Assembly (NCBI GenBank): GCA_025175895.1
Contig: CM045990.1
Coordinates: 41,970,658 to 42,034,657, forward strand
Length of the DNA stretch: 64,000 nt
Origin: Wurfbainia villosa
Lineage: Eukaryota; Streptophyta; Magnoliopsida; Zingiberales; Zingiberaceae
Direction of reading: 5' to 3'
Both the position numbers and the translations under genes were made by a program. Shown here in pieces: positions 24,122 through 33,986 of the stretch (positions within the stretch are counted from its first letter, which is position 1; every line of letters begins with the position of its first letter). The notes under the pieces were generated by a model. That model saw only the letters and a list, made by a program, of their open reading frames with translations, ran no database searches and had not been told where the DNA came from.

Positions 24122-25257
24122 TGTTGGATCGAGAGAATTGCTAGAGGGGGGTGAATAGCATTCGTAAAACTTTTCTTTTCGTCGTTTAAAACAAAGTACG
24201 CAGCGGAAAACTAAAACACAAAACACAAATATTTTTTACTTTGTTCACAACCCACCGGCTACTAATCCAAGGCCCTATGATCCTTGATCGCTTCCGAAGG
24301 GCAAAACACTAAAAATCTCTTTCTCATTGGAGGTAAGAGACAACTGAATACAATGATGTAGAGGAAGAGGTAATAATCTTACCTCTCTTCTTTATAAATT
24401 ATAATTAAGAATTAAAAGATACTGACAAATAACTTGTAGCGGATGCACGGTCAAAGTAGCGTTGTAGCACGAAGGATTGCGGAGAGTCGACGCACTTAGG
24501 AGTTCATTGATTGATTGATGGGTTTGAGTCCTCTCCTCTTTTTATAGATTGTTGCCTTAGAATATGTCCCAATCCAAATCCAAAACTCGTGGATCTTATC
24601 TTGAGGTGGCGACTTATCTTATCATGAGGTGGCGACATCAATCTCTATCTCTTTGACCTTGTGTGACATCAGTCGACTGATCCTTTTGACAGTTGATTGC
24701 CTTCAGTCGACTGCTGACACGTCCAGTCGATTGCTGCACTTGAGAATTCTTGCAACATAAGGCTAACACAAGAGATGCATAATGTCATGCAGTGTGACAG
24801 TCCTTTGACTGTTCGGTCTCGACTTCGGCATTCCTCTGGAAGTCTTGGTCGGATCGATGCCTAAGATTATCCTTTAACCAAGGATGCGTCTTTACCACCA
24901 CTCTATACTCAGAGTTTACCTTTGGTCCTCCTGACCCATCACTTATCTTTCGATCACTTGATCACCGAGGTTTCTCCTTCCGAGATTCTCCTACCATCAC
25001 CTGACCACCAAGGTTTCTCCTTCCGAGATTCTCCTGGTGTCACCCGACCATCGAAGTTTCTCGTCTGGAGATTCTCCTGGTATCGTTGACCACAAAAGTT
25101 TCTCATCCGGAGATTCTCCTGGTGTCGTTGACCTTGGCAATGTCTAATACAATACATGCAAACTTAGCATAGCATATGAGATAACAAAATAGCTTAACTT
25201 TGAATCTTTGCTATTATCAAAACCAAGGTTCGATTATCTAGTGCCCCTGCACCAACA
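24122..25257 (-). mobile_element. RLC-2 5' LTR
   Basis: 1136 bases. On the minus strand it starts TGTTGGTGCAGGGGCAC and ends CGATCCAACA, followed by the primer site. A TATA-like box reads ATAAAAAG on the minus strand (plus-strand CTTTTTAT near 24538). Upstream of it in U3 lie several CAGTCGACTG copies, some decayed (24668-24735). Confidence 0.85.
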
Positions 25258-26740
25258 TTACTGCAATTTGTCCTTGAAAAGGACAAGCTCAATGGAGCAA
25301 TTTTTCTGGATTGTTACAAAAACTTAAGGATTGTCCTTAAGCAAGAAAGGAAACTATATGTCCTAGAGCAACCTATTCCTGAACCACCTACTTCTAATGT
25401 CCCTCGTGCTGATAAGGATGCATATAAAAAGCATCAAGATGATGCTTTGGATGTGTAATGCCTTATGCTTGCTACCATAAACTCTGAGCTTCAGAAGCAA
25501 CATGAAAACATGGATGCTTATGATATGGTTGAACATTTAAGACACCTATATCAAGAGCAGGCAAGGCAAGGCATGCGAGGTTTCAGAAAGAAGCCCTGTA
25601 GGAACTCATGTTCTTAAAATGATTGGATACATTGAGAACCTTGACAAACTAGGCTTTCCATTGGGCCAAAACTTGGCCACTGACTTACTTCTGCAATCTT
25701 TGCCTGTAAGTTATAGTCAATTTGTCATGAATTACAACATAAATAAAATTGACAAATCCTTGCCTGAGTTGTTGAACACGTTGACAATTGTTGAACAAAA
25801 TCTTAAGAAGGCCAAGCCCATATTGATAGTGCAAATGAGCAAAGGAAAACACAAGCCTAAAGGTAAGGGTAAGACCCAAACTAAAGGCAAGGCAAAGTCT
25901 ACTGCATTGAAACCTAAAGGAAGGGTGGCTAAGGAAGGAACCTGCTCCCATTGTAGTCAGACTAGACATTGAAAGAAGAACTGCAAAATTTACTTAGAGG
26001 AATTAAAAAAGAAGGAAAGTGAGACTTCTGTCTTAGGTATTTATATTATAAAAGTCAATTTATCTGCTTCTTCATCATGGGTATTAGATTTCGAATGTGC
26101 TTCTCACATTTGTACTAATGTGCAGGATCTAAGAAAGAGTAGATTATTCATATATAAAGGGTGAAGTGGACCTACGAGTTGGCAATGGTGCAAGAGTTGC
26201 AACTATAGTTGTAGAATCCTATTCTTTATATTTGCCTTCTGGACATATTTTAGAACTTGAGAATTGTTATTATGTGTCTACTTTAACTAGAAACATTGTT
26301 TCTATTTCTTGTTTGGACAAGAAAGGTTTTTCATTTATAATAAAGAACAAAAATTGTCTTATTTATTTAAATGACATATTCTATTATAGTGCACAGAAGA
26401 GAGCCTTGGCACAACAGTAAGGTTGCTGCATTATGACCAAGAGGTCACGGGTTCAAATCCTGAAAATAGCCTCTTGCAAAAAAAGCAAGGTAAGACTGTG
26501 TACAATGGATTCCTTCCCCGGTACCCTAAGTTACGGGAGCTTCGTGCACTAGGTTATAGTTTATTCTATTATAGTGCACAATTAATAAATGGGATCTATG
26601 TTCTAAACCTTGAAATTCAGTTTATAACATAAATACAAAGCGGTTGAAATCAAATGATTTAAATCAAACTTATCTCTGTCATTGTCGCTTGGGTCATATA
26701 AATAAGAAACACATATCAAACTCCATAGTCTTGGTCGTGT
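25258..26740 (+). pseudogene. RLC-1 gag-protease-preintegrase, degenerate
   Basis: Continues RLC-1 beyond the RLC-2 insertion. Gag opens with LEKDKLNGAIFLDCYKNLR, the usual copia N-terminus, then a stop (after QDDALDV, near 25457) and a frame with LATDLLLQSLP and LLNTLTIVEQNLKK. A CCHC knuckle (CSHCSQTRH, stop, KKNC) near 25948-25985 is damaged. The protease site near 26080 reads WVLDFECASHIC where the family has an Asp-Thr/Ser-Gly triad, so it is inactive. After further shifts comes the pre-integrase part (LENCYYVSTLTRNIVSISCLD), interrupted by a SINE at 26396, then CHCRLGHINKKHIS near 26690. The element is cut off there by an LTR fragment. No integrase core or RT remains. This is a different copia lineage from RLC-2 to -5, -7 and -8. 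Confidence 0.78.
26396..26561 (+). mobile_element. Au-type SINE (tRNA-derived)
   Basis: A 166-base insertion flanked by a perfect 19-base target duplication (26377-26395 and 26562-26580). It opens GAGCCTTGGCACAAC after a few bases, with an A-box-like TGGCACAACAGTAAGG and a B-box-like GGTTCAAATCC at about 26452. The body (GCCTCTTGCA, GTAAGACTGTGTACAA, CTTCCCCGG, GGGAGCTT.GTGCAC) follows the plant Au SINE consensus as I remember it. It is not a tRNA gene: the acceptor and anticodon arms cannot be formed. It interrupts the RLC-1 pre-integrase region. Confidence 0.88.
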
Positions 26741-27724
26741 AAGGTTTTAAACCTCAGCTTTGAGGTTTATCAGTCGACTGAAACTTAGTTCAGTCGATTG
26801 GTGGCCTAAAACAATCGAACATATTGTTTAGCAGTCAACTGGGATTATGGACCAGTCGACTTGTCGAGTGCTCGACACTCGGAGGACTCAAAAGACTCGA
26901 GCAGTTGATTGGGGTTATGACCTAGTCAACTGGTCAAGTAATCGACTACGGCTCAACTGCTGACTGATGCTCTGGCAATCGGCTGGTGGCTTACACCAGT
27001 CGACTGGATAATGACAGTCAACTGTTAGGGTTGAGCAATCGACTGACCTTAAGTGGACAGGGCACAGAATATTTCTGAGTCAACTATTGGCTTATGTCAG
27101 TCGACTGATGGTTATGACAGTCAACTGTTGGGTCATAGCAGTAGATTGATCGAGCAAAATCTGACATGGATTAGTGCGTTGTGAGACAACGATCAAGCGA
27201 GCAGCCGACTGATGGGTAAGATCAGTCGACTGGTCGAGGGAAAAATAGCCCGAGCTGAGTTATAAAAGGTGGACTTCGGTGGAGAAGAAGGTTGTTAGTT
27301 CTTAATGATCTTAAAGGGGGATAAGTTGATGTTTTTCATACCTTCCTAGCCATCCAAAGCAACCAAAAGAGCACTCAAGTAAAGATTTATAGTGTAAAGT
27401 GTTTCTTTACTTGTATTTGTTTATTACATTCTATACTTGTATTTTATTGTAAAGCTCAGGTTGTAAGAGGTTTACTCCACCTTGGTGCTTACCTAAAGGA
27501 GGAAACTTGTGGAACCATTGAAGAGGTGTGATCCGCTTTAAGGATCGTCATGGAGTAGGAACTTTATCTCCGAACCACGTTAAATAATGGTACTTCAGTT
27601 GCGCATAACGAATTTTGTCAACGAACATGATTGAAAATGCAACGAAAGGTGAAATATCTATCCACCCTCCCCCCTCTCCTCCTCTCTCCTCTAGCGACAC
27701 CAAAGGTCCTAACAAGAGGAGTTT
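26741..27724 (+). mobile_element. Truncated copia LTR (palindrome array, R, U5)
   Basis: Starts at the AAACCTCA...TGAGGTTT palindrome and runs through about twenty CAGTCGACTG-type motifs (26770-27235), TATAAAAG (about 27262-27269), and an R/U5 like that of RLC-7, to TCCTAACA at 27724. The first part of U3 is missing, and no primer site follows, so this is a broken or solo LTR. It closes off RLC-1. Confidence 0.7.
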
Positions 27725-28165
27725 GGACATCGAAGAGAGCCATGATGGTCTGAGGATTGAATATTAAGGCAATAAGTCCAAACGGGGTTTGGAAAAAGGC
27801 AAGCAAGGTAAGACCTTGTGAAGAATGGGTAAGATCGCGTCCTCTGTATGAGGACAACCTTAAACGTCAGTCCGACTAAGGATTCTACAGGAATGTCAAA
27901 GTTGAGATCAGACAGTAAGGATACTGTCATTATTATTGCTTGTATGTTGCATTAAACATCTGTTGAAGATACTGAGCAGTTGACTGGAAGGGAATCCAGT
28001 CGACTGGACTAAAAGCAATCAACTAGAAGGGAATCCAGTCGACTGGAACAAGTTACGATAAAATCCGACTGCATCAGATCTAGATTTGGGAGAAGGTGGA
28101 GTCGCCTGGATCGGGTCTAGGCGCCCTGAAAAATCTATAAAAGAAGTTTCGGACAGAAACCTTAG
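27725..28165 (+). mobile_element. RLC-5 5' LTR, left part
   Basis: Contains the block found in all LTRs of this group (GGTAAGATCGCGTCCTC, then AGTCCGACTAAGGATTC), four palindromes at 27975-28045, and CTATAAAAG at about 28133-28141. It is cut at 28165 by RLC-4, whose target duplication CTTAG lies just after the TATA box. Its own left edge is unclear; no TG start was found. Confidence 0.65.
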
Positions 28166-29274
28166 TGTTGGTGCAGGGGCACCAGAAATCGAACCTAGGT
28201 TTTGGTTATGGCAAAGACCCAAAGTTAAGGTCTTATTGTTATCTCATGAGCTGAATTAAGTGTACAGAAAATGATTAAGCCAAGTCGAAGGTCAGCGACA
28301 CCCGGAGAATCTCGAGTCAAGAAATTGTGATGGTCGGGCGACATCGGGAGAACTTCGTGGGAGTCGAAGAATCAAGGTGAAGATCGGAAGCTAAGTGACC
28401 GGTCAGAAAGGACCGGAGGTAAGCACGAGTGCGAAGAGAGATGGTAAGATCATGTCCTCCGTATGAAGACGACCGTAGGCGGCGATCCGACTAAGACTTC
28501 TAGTGGAAGGTATAGGTTGAGATCGGATGGTAAGGAACTGTCATATTTACTATCTTTCGTTTGTCTTGTGCTAACTCTTTGTTGCAGTTGAATAACCAAG
28601 CTGGTAGTCGACTGCTGGCTATTAGCAAACAACTGCTGCTGGCATCAGTCGACTGATGAAGGTCATCAGTCCACTGCTATTCAAACTACCCACTTCGATG
28701 AAGGCCAAGATAAGAACCCCTTTTCTTGGGGTGAGGTGTCCATTTGGATCAGATCTTCCACTCAACGTTTAGGGGGTTGAAAGGTTATAAAAGAAGGGGA
28801 GTTTCACCTCTTTAGGTCATCTCAATTGCTCTAAAAGTGCCCTTACAACGCCGAAGTTCTGCATCAATGCTACGACGCCATAACGCCGACGTGACGCCAA
28901 GATTTCACATCCCTTACGTCGGTAGTTAAAGTTTGCTTTTCGTTTACATTTCTTGTAATCAGAGCTTTCATTGTAATGAGGTGAGGTAGGCTTGTTGCCT
29001 CAACCTTGAGATTTTGCTTTCTTCTTGTAATCGTCGTCTCCTACCTTCAACGAGGAGGAGACTCTATAGTGGATTGTCCCTTCGTACGCGGTCTAAGATT
29101 CTGGGGCCTTGGAGTAGCAATTGTTTGGTTGTTAACCAAGTAAAAACAAAGTGTGCATTTTATTTTATCTTTTATTATTCCGCTGCATTTTATTACTCAT
29201 GTTTTATCGACGAATGAAAAGAAAATTTTACGCTCGCTATTCACCCCCCTCTCTAGCGTGCTTTCGATCCAACA
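28166..29274 (+). mobile_element. RLC-4 5' LTR
   Basis: TGTTGGTGCAGGGGCACC to CGATCCAACA. TATAAAAG at 28786-28793. U3 has palindromes at about 28605-28675, with a longer palindrome segment than the 3' LTR; this block contributes to the length difference. GTAATGAGGTGAGGTAGGC and TTCACCCCCCTCTCTAGCG mark the conserved U5. Confidence 0.93.
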
Positions 29275-29276
29275 AT

Positions 29277-29289
29277 TGGTATCAGAGTG
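29277..29289 (+). other. RLC-4 primer binding site (tRNA-iMet)
   Basis: TTGGTATCAGAGT follows the LTR end at 29274 after two bases. It agrees with the plant copia consensus TGGTATCAGAGC except for the final base. Confidence 0.88.
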
Positions 29290-29484
29290 GGGGTGCTAAG
29301 ATTTAGTGAAACCACTAATTTAGCATTGTTTTTTGTTTTCTTTTCGTATTTATTTTAATTTTTCTTTTCATAGTGTTTTTTTTGTTTCGTTAAATTTTCT
29401 TTGTTACTCTTCCCGCACTACTAATCCAAGACGAAAGTCTTAGCAATTCATTTTTGTCATTTTTTTTTGCAAGGCTTTTCTTAA

Positions 29485-31107
29485 ATGGCCCACATTGAGG
29501 GGTATAGCACCACCCGACCTCCGTTCTTTAATGGAGATGATTTCCGTTATTGGAAAGGTCGGATGGAGTGTTTCTTGAAAACACAAGTCGAGACTTGGAT
29601 AGTAATCCAAACCGGCTTTGCTCTACCCACCAATGATCAAGGGGAGCCTTTGGATTTCAACAAATGGACCAACGCAACCAAGAGGCAAATCGAAGTCGAT
29701 GCAAAAGCAACTCAAATGTTGCAGTGCAGTTTGTCCAAGGAGGAGCTCAACCGAATTGGACCATTCATCAGTGCTAAAGACCTATGGAACAAATTAATCG
29801 AGCTACACGAAGGGACGTCCGATGCTAAGGTATGTAAAAGAGATTTGCTTTTAAATAAATTGTATAATCTAAAGATGCAGGATCATGAGACCACGACGCA
29901 ACTCCATGCACGGATCCAGGACACCCTGAACGGTCTACACGCCATCGGACAAAAGGTAGACAACTGAGACATAGTAAGGTACGTTCTTAACACATTTCCT
30001 AGGACCACCTTGTGGGCATCCATGGTTGATGCCGACAAGGTATCTAAAAATTTATCTAAGATTAGGTTAGATGAAGTCTTTTCATAATTTGAGTTACATG
30101 AACAGACTAACACGATCCCGACCGAGAAAGGTATGGCGTTGTATGCGGGACAAAGAAGACCAAGAGCAAGGAGTAAGCTACCTTCCGAAGAAGAAAAATC
30201 TGAATCAGATGGCGAATCTGAATCGGAATCCGAGGAGCAGATGGAGTCCGAGTTAGTCAGTCTAGTTCAAAGGATAATAAAAAAGAAAAGAGAGCGATTG
30301 AAGAACAAGAAACCTCCACAAACGTACACATGCTACGGGTGCAACAAGAAGAGCCATTATAAGTCGAAGTGCCCAAGACTCAAGAACAAGTCATCTCAAT
30401 CCAAGCAAGCATTTCAAGCAATGTGGGAGGAGGAAGAAGATCAAAATAACGACTTTGTACTCATGGAGAAACCAGTAGAGTCCGAGTCCGAGTCCGAAGC
30501 CGACTACAAATCCAACTCTGACTCTGAGGATGAGTTCGAGACAAGACTCAAAGTCTGGTCAAAAGAAAAGATTAAGGTAAGTTGTTCACTTATTGCAAAT
30601 TTGTACCATGCAATTAAGTTGTTAAGTAGGAAACTAACTAAGTCTGAGTCTAGGGTTGAGTCGTTGCTTGAGGATATTGAAACCCTCAAACAAGAGGCTA
30701 CTCTAACCTCTTCAACTAGTCAAGTTCAAGAGGAGAACTCAACTCAAGTTGAAAAACTCGAAGAAGAGAACTCTCTCTTGAAAGGACGAGTTCAAGAGCT
30801 CGAGGCTAAGTTGGAAAGGTTCTTGTTGGGATTCAAGAATCTTAACCAACTTCTTAGAACCCAACGAGTCGTGTACAATAAAGTCGGACTCGGGTTTAGG
30901 TCAAAGATTACGAATCGATCTTACATGTCTATTGTAAATCATAGGCATCAAAGAGTCCAAGCATGGGTCCCCAAAATTCTATTGAATTCACATATAAGGA
31001 CCAATAAATATTGGATTCCCCAGGATCAAATCCACTATGTGGATAGACCATGTTGGTTCAATGGTCCAGAGGGAGTTAGTACTAAAATAGTATACCCACT
31101 TTCTTAG
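29485..31107 (+). pseudogene. RLC-4 gag (capsid, zinc knuckle, coiled coil), two stops
   Basis: ATG 29485 was chosen because MAHIEGYST matches the starts of the RLC-5 and RLC-8 gags. One frame runs to the stop at 31107, about 540 codons, broken by a TGA near 29965 and a TAA near 30085. The capsid-like part has FNGDDFRYWKGRMECFLK, then LSKEELNR, KDLWNKLIELHEG and LYNLKMQ.HE. After acidic repeats comes one intact CCHC knuckle, CYGCNKKSHYKSKC (about 30331-30372). A further Glu/Ser-rich run precedes a coiled coil (about 30640-30840; VESLLEDIE and VEKLEEENSLLKG). Gag packages element RNA into particles. With only two stops, this copy looks like one of the better preserved gags here. Confidence 0.85.
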
Positions 31108-32303
31108 TTAAAGCTTTGCATTCTTAGTTAATCTTTGTTTTAATTTTTAGAACAGCTAGATAGGACAAATAGTTAGTCAACTTTGATAACATAGTATCAG
31201 GACGCGGCGAGATGATAGTACGTTAGGGAAACGAAGTCTCGTGTATTCAAGCTAGATAAGGCGTATCTAGCTTAGTGCACTCGACTAAGTTGAACTAGTT
31301 AAAGCTACCTCACCGTATCCTAAACTAGTTAGACTAGAAAGTAATCTTAAGTGACTCAAGTGATCAATTTCTTGAATTTGGCTTTGTCTAAGGAAGTGCT
31401 CGTTGTTCCGATCAAAGAAGGCCTTTGTGCCTCGCCACGACCTGGAAGCCAACTTCTCGAAAAATTTACTTGACGAGTTAAGAGTTAAATCCGAATCTAA
31501 CCCAAAGTTGATCAGCTTCAAATCACTAAAACTTAATCAAGAAAACTTGAAATTATCTCACAAAACATATAAGGTGAACATGTTTTGAAACATATAGAAT
31601 GGGTGAGATGTTAAGGATAATTAAAATAGGAATAATATAACTCTTCGAAATGATTTCAAAACTATACTTACTCTTTTAATTGGCATTTAAATGTATAGTT
31701 ATAATTTTGTGTGGCCGATACTAAATATATAACTCTCTAGGTCAAGTTTAGTGCCCCCTAAATCTTTTATACCTTATGTATTTGACTAAGGGGGAGAGCA
31801 AACTAACCTTCAAAGCTATATTACAAACTCCTAAAGTAACTTTTGAACTTTTAATGTTTTGGAAATTAAAATTATGTTTCAAAAAATTATTATTCGTAAA
31901 ACTAGTTTTACAATTATTGGTGCAAAGGGATATACCTCGAACCAACCTACCTAACTACACAGAGACGCATGTTTGGACTCATATTTGATTTCCTTCCTTA
32001 ATAATGCATGCTACAATTATAACACTTTGTTTTGTTTTAAACCCCTACTTTATATATACACTCCCAACCTTTGTTTTTGATTTATGGCAAAAGGGGGAGA
32101 AGAGGGAAAAGTTAAGGGGGAGTAACACAAATTTTAAAAATTAAAGTATCTTTTTCAAAAGCTCACCTAGGGTTAAGGGGGAGGTAGCCTCAAGGGAGAG
32201 TTTTTTGAAAAAGCGTTTAATCATATCATTTACTTCATTTGTTTTATGCTTTAATTTTCCCTTAACTTTGTGTCGGTTTGCTATAGATCAAAAAAGGGGA
32301 GAT
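31108..32303 (+). mobile_element. RLC-4 non-coding 3' region and polypurine tracts
   Basis: No pol. About 31190-31590 is the spacer block that in RLC-5 and RLC-8 lies between gag and pol (GACGCGGCGAGATGATAG at about 31200; CGCCACGACCTGGAAGCC at about 31435). GGGGGAG-type tracts occur at about 31790, 32092, 32117 and 32178, before the LTR-adjacent tract at 32290-32303. They are spaced over 500 bases, as in Sireviruses. Confidence 0.75.
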
Positions 32304-33376
32304 TGTTGGTGCAAGGGCACCAGAAATCAAACCTAGGTTTTGATTATAGCAAAGACCCAAAGTTAAAATCTTATTGTTATCTCATGAGCTGAATTAAGTG
32401 TGCAGGAAATGATTAAGCTAAACTGAAAGTCAGCGACACCCGAAGAATCTCGAGTCGAGAAACCATGGTGGTCGGGCGACAGTGGGAGAACTTCGTGGGA
32501 GTCGAAAAACCTAGGTGAAGACCGAAAGCTAAGTGACTGGTCAAAAAGGACCAGAGGTAAGCACGAGTGCGAAGAGAGATGATAAGGTTGTGTCCTCCGT
32601 ACGGGGATGATCGTAGGCGGTGATCCAACTAAGACTTTCAGTGGAAGGTCTAGGTCGAGATTGGATGGTAAGGAATCATCATATTTACTATCTTTCGTTT
32701 GCCTTGTGCTAACTCTTTGTTGCAGTTGAATAACCAAGCTGGCAGTCGACTGATAAAGGCCATCAGTCGACTATTATTCAAACTGCCTACTTTAATGAAG
32801 GTCAAGATAAGAACCCCTTTTCTTGGGGTGAGGTATCCATTTGGATCAGATCTTCCACTCAACGTTTAGGGGGTTGGAGGGCTATAAAAGAAGAGGGGTT
32901 TCACCCCTTTAGGTCATCTCAATTGCTCTAAAAGTGCTCCTACAACGCCGAAGTTCTGCATCAACGTTAGACGTCGTAACACCGACATGACGCCAAGATT
33001 TCACATCCCTTACATCGGTAGTTAAAGTTTGCATTTCATTTTGTTTACATTTCTTGTAATCGGAGCTTTCATCGTAACGAGGTGAGGTAGGCTTGTTGCC
33101 TCAACCTCGAGCTTTTGCTTTCTTCTTGTAATCGTCGTCTCCTACCTCCAATGAGGAGGAGACTCTATAGTGGATTGTCACTTCGTACGTGGTCTAGGAT
33201 CGCGGGGCCTTGGAGTAGCAACCGTTTGGTTTGAACCAAGTAAAAACAAAGTGTGCATTTTATTTTATCTTTTATTATTCCGCTACGTTTATTACTCGTG
33301 TTTTATCGACGAACGAAAAGAAAATTTTACGCTCATTATTCACCCCCTCCCCCTCTAGCATGCTTTCGATCCAACA
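32304..33376 (+). mobile_element. RLC-4 3' LTR
   Basis: TGTTGGTGCAAGGGCACC to CGATCCAACA. TATAAAAG at 32883-32890. It has fewer palindrome copies than the 5' LTR (about 32743-32772). The two LTRs differ by scattered substitutions, so the insertion is not recent. Confidence 0.93.
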
Positions 33377-33381
33377 CTTAG

Positions 33382-33833
33382 ATCATCTTTTTCTAAGTTT
33401 TCATGCTATCAACTATTGTATTCGACGATCAACCTTCGTGCTACAAATCTACAACTCCGATCACGCACCTCAATTACATCATCTCGAGTCGATATTATTA
33501 AGTTTGTATTCATAATTTCATTGGTACTTAATTTCTATAAGGAGCGGTAAGGTTGTTACCATATTCTTAAACAATTATAAGAAGCGAGTCTCTTACCTCC
33601 AACGAGGAAGAGACATTTAGTGGATTGTCCATCGATAGCGATCTCGGATAGTTGGGCCTTGGATTAGCGGCCGGTTGGCTGTGAACCAAGTAAAAAAATA
33701 CTTATGTTCTTATATTTATTTCCGTTGTTTGTTTTAACTTTCCGCTATGTAATCTTACGAGTTTTATGAAAAACAAAAAAAAAAGGTTTTGCATTATTCA
33801 CCCTCCCCCTCTAGCGCGTTATTCGGTCCTACA
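33382..33833 (+). mobile_element. RLC-5 5' LTR, right part, and primer site
   Basis: Resumes the RLC-5 LTR after the CTTAG duplication. It contains GAGCGGTAAGG, CTTACCTCCAACGAGGAAGAG and CCCTCCCCCTCTAGCGCG and ends TCCTACA at 33833. A decayed primer site TTGGTATAAAAAAG follows (33835-33848). Confidence 0.75.
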
Positions 33834-33986
33834 ATTGGTATAAAAAAGAAGGCGCTCAAATTCGTGCAACCACCGGTTTAGCATTTTTTTCTTTCTATTG
33901 TTTTTTTTCTCTCACACTACTAATCCAAGACCAAATCTTGGTATATTTCTTTCCGTTTTTGTATTTTTTATGAGGCTTTTTCATAA

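Larger units (their letters stand above)
10062..25257 (-). mobile_element. RLC-2, non-autonomous copia element (outer member of nest)
   Basis: Full element flanked by perfect 5-bp duplications TTACT (10057-10061 and 25258-25262). Its 3' LTR is 10062-10964 plus about 21209-21371, split by RLC-3. Its 5' LTR is 24122-25257. Both start TGTTGGATC.AGAGAAT.GCTAGAGG on the plus strand and end CCAACA (worn to CCAATA at 21371). A reversed primer site GCTCTGATAC (from 24108) abuts the 5' LTR, and a worn reversed polypurine tract starts at 21372. The interior is only about 2.7 kb, with zinc-knuckle remains and no capsid or pol. The LTRs are relatives of those of RLC-4. Confidence 0.88.
28166..33376 (+). 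mobile_element. RLC-4, gag-only copia element
   Basis: Complete 5211-base element with perfect CTTAG duplications (28161-28165 and 33377-33381). The LTRs are 28166-29274 (1109) and 32304-33376 (1073). The primer site TGGTATCAGAGT directly follows the 5' LTR, and the polypurine tract AAAAAAGGGGAGAT ends at 32303. The interior has gag and no pol at all: after gag ends at 31107 there are only about 1.2 kb of non-coding sequence. It resembles the TR-GAG type of non-autonomous plant elements. It inserted into the RLC-5 LTR near its TATA box. Confidence 0.95.

Noticed and set aside
26400..26470. tRNA gene suggested by A-box and B-box motifs
   Set aside because: Acceptor and anticodon stems cannot be formed. 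The 19-base flanking duplication and downstream body identify a SINE.
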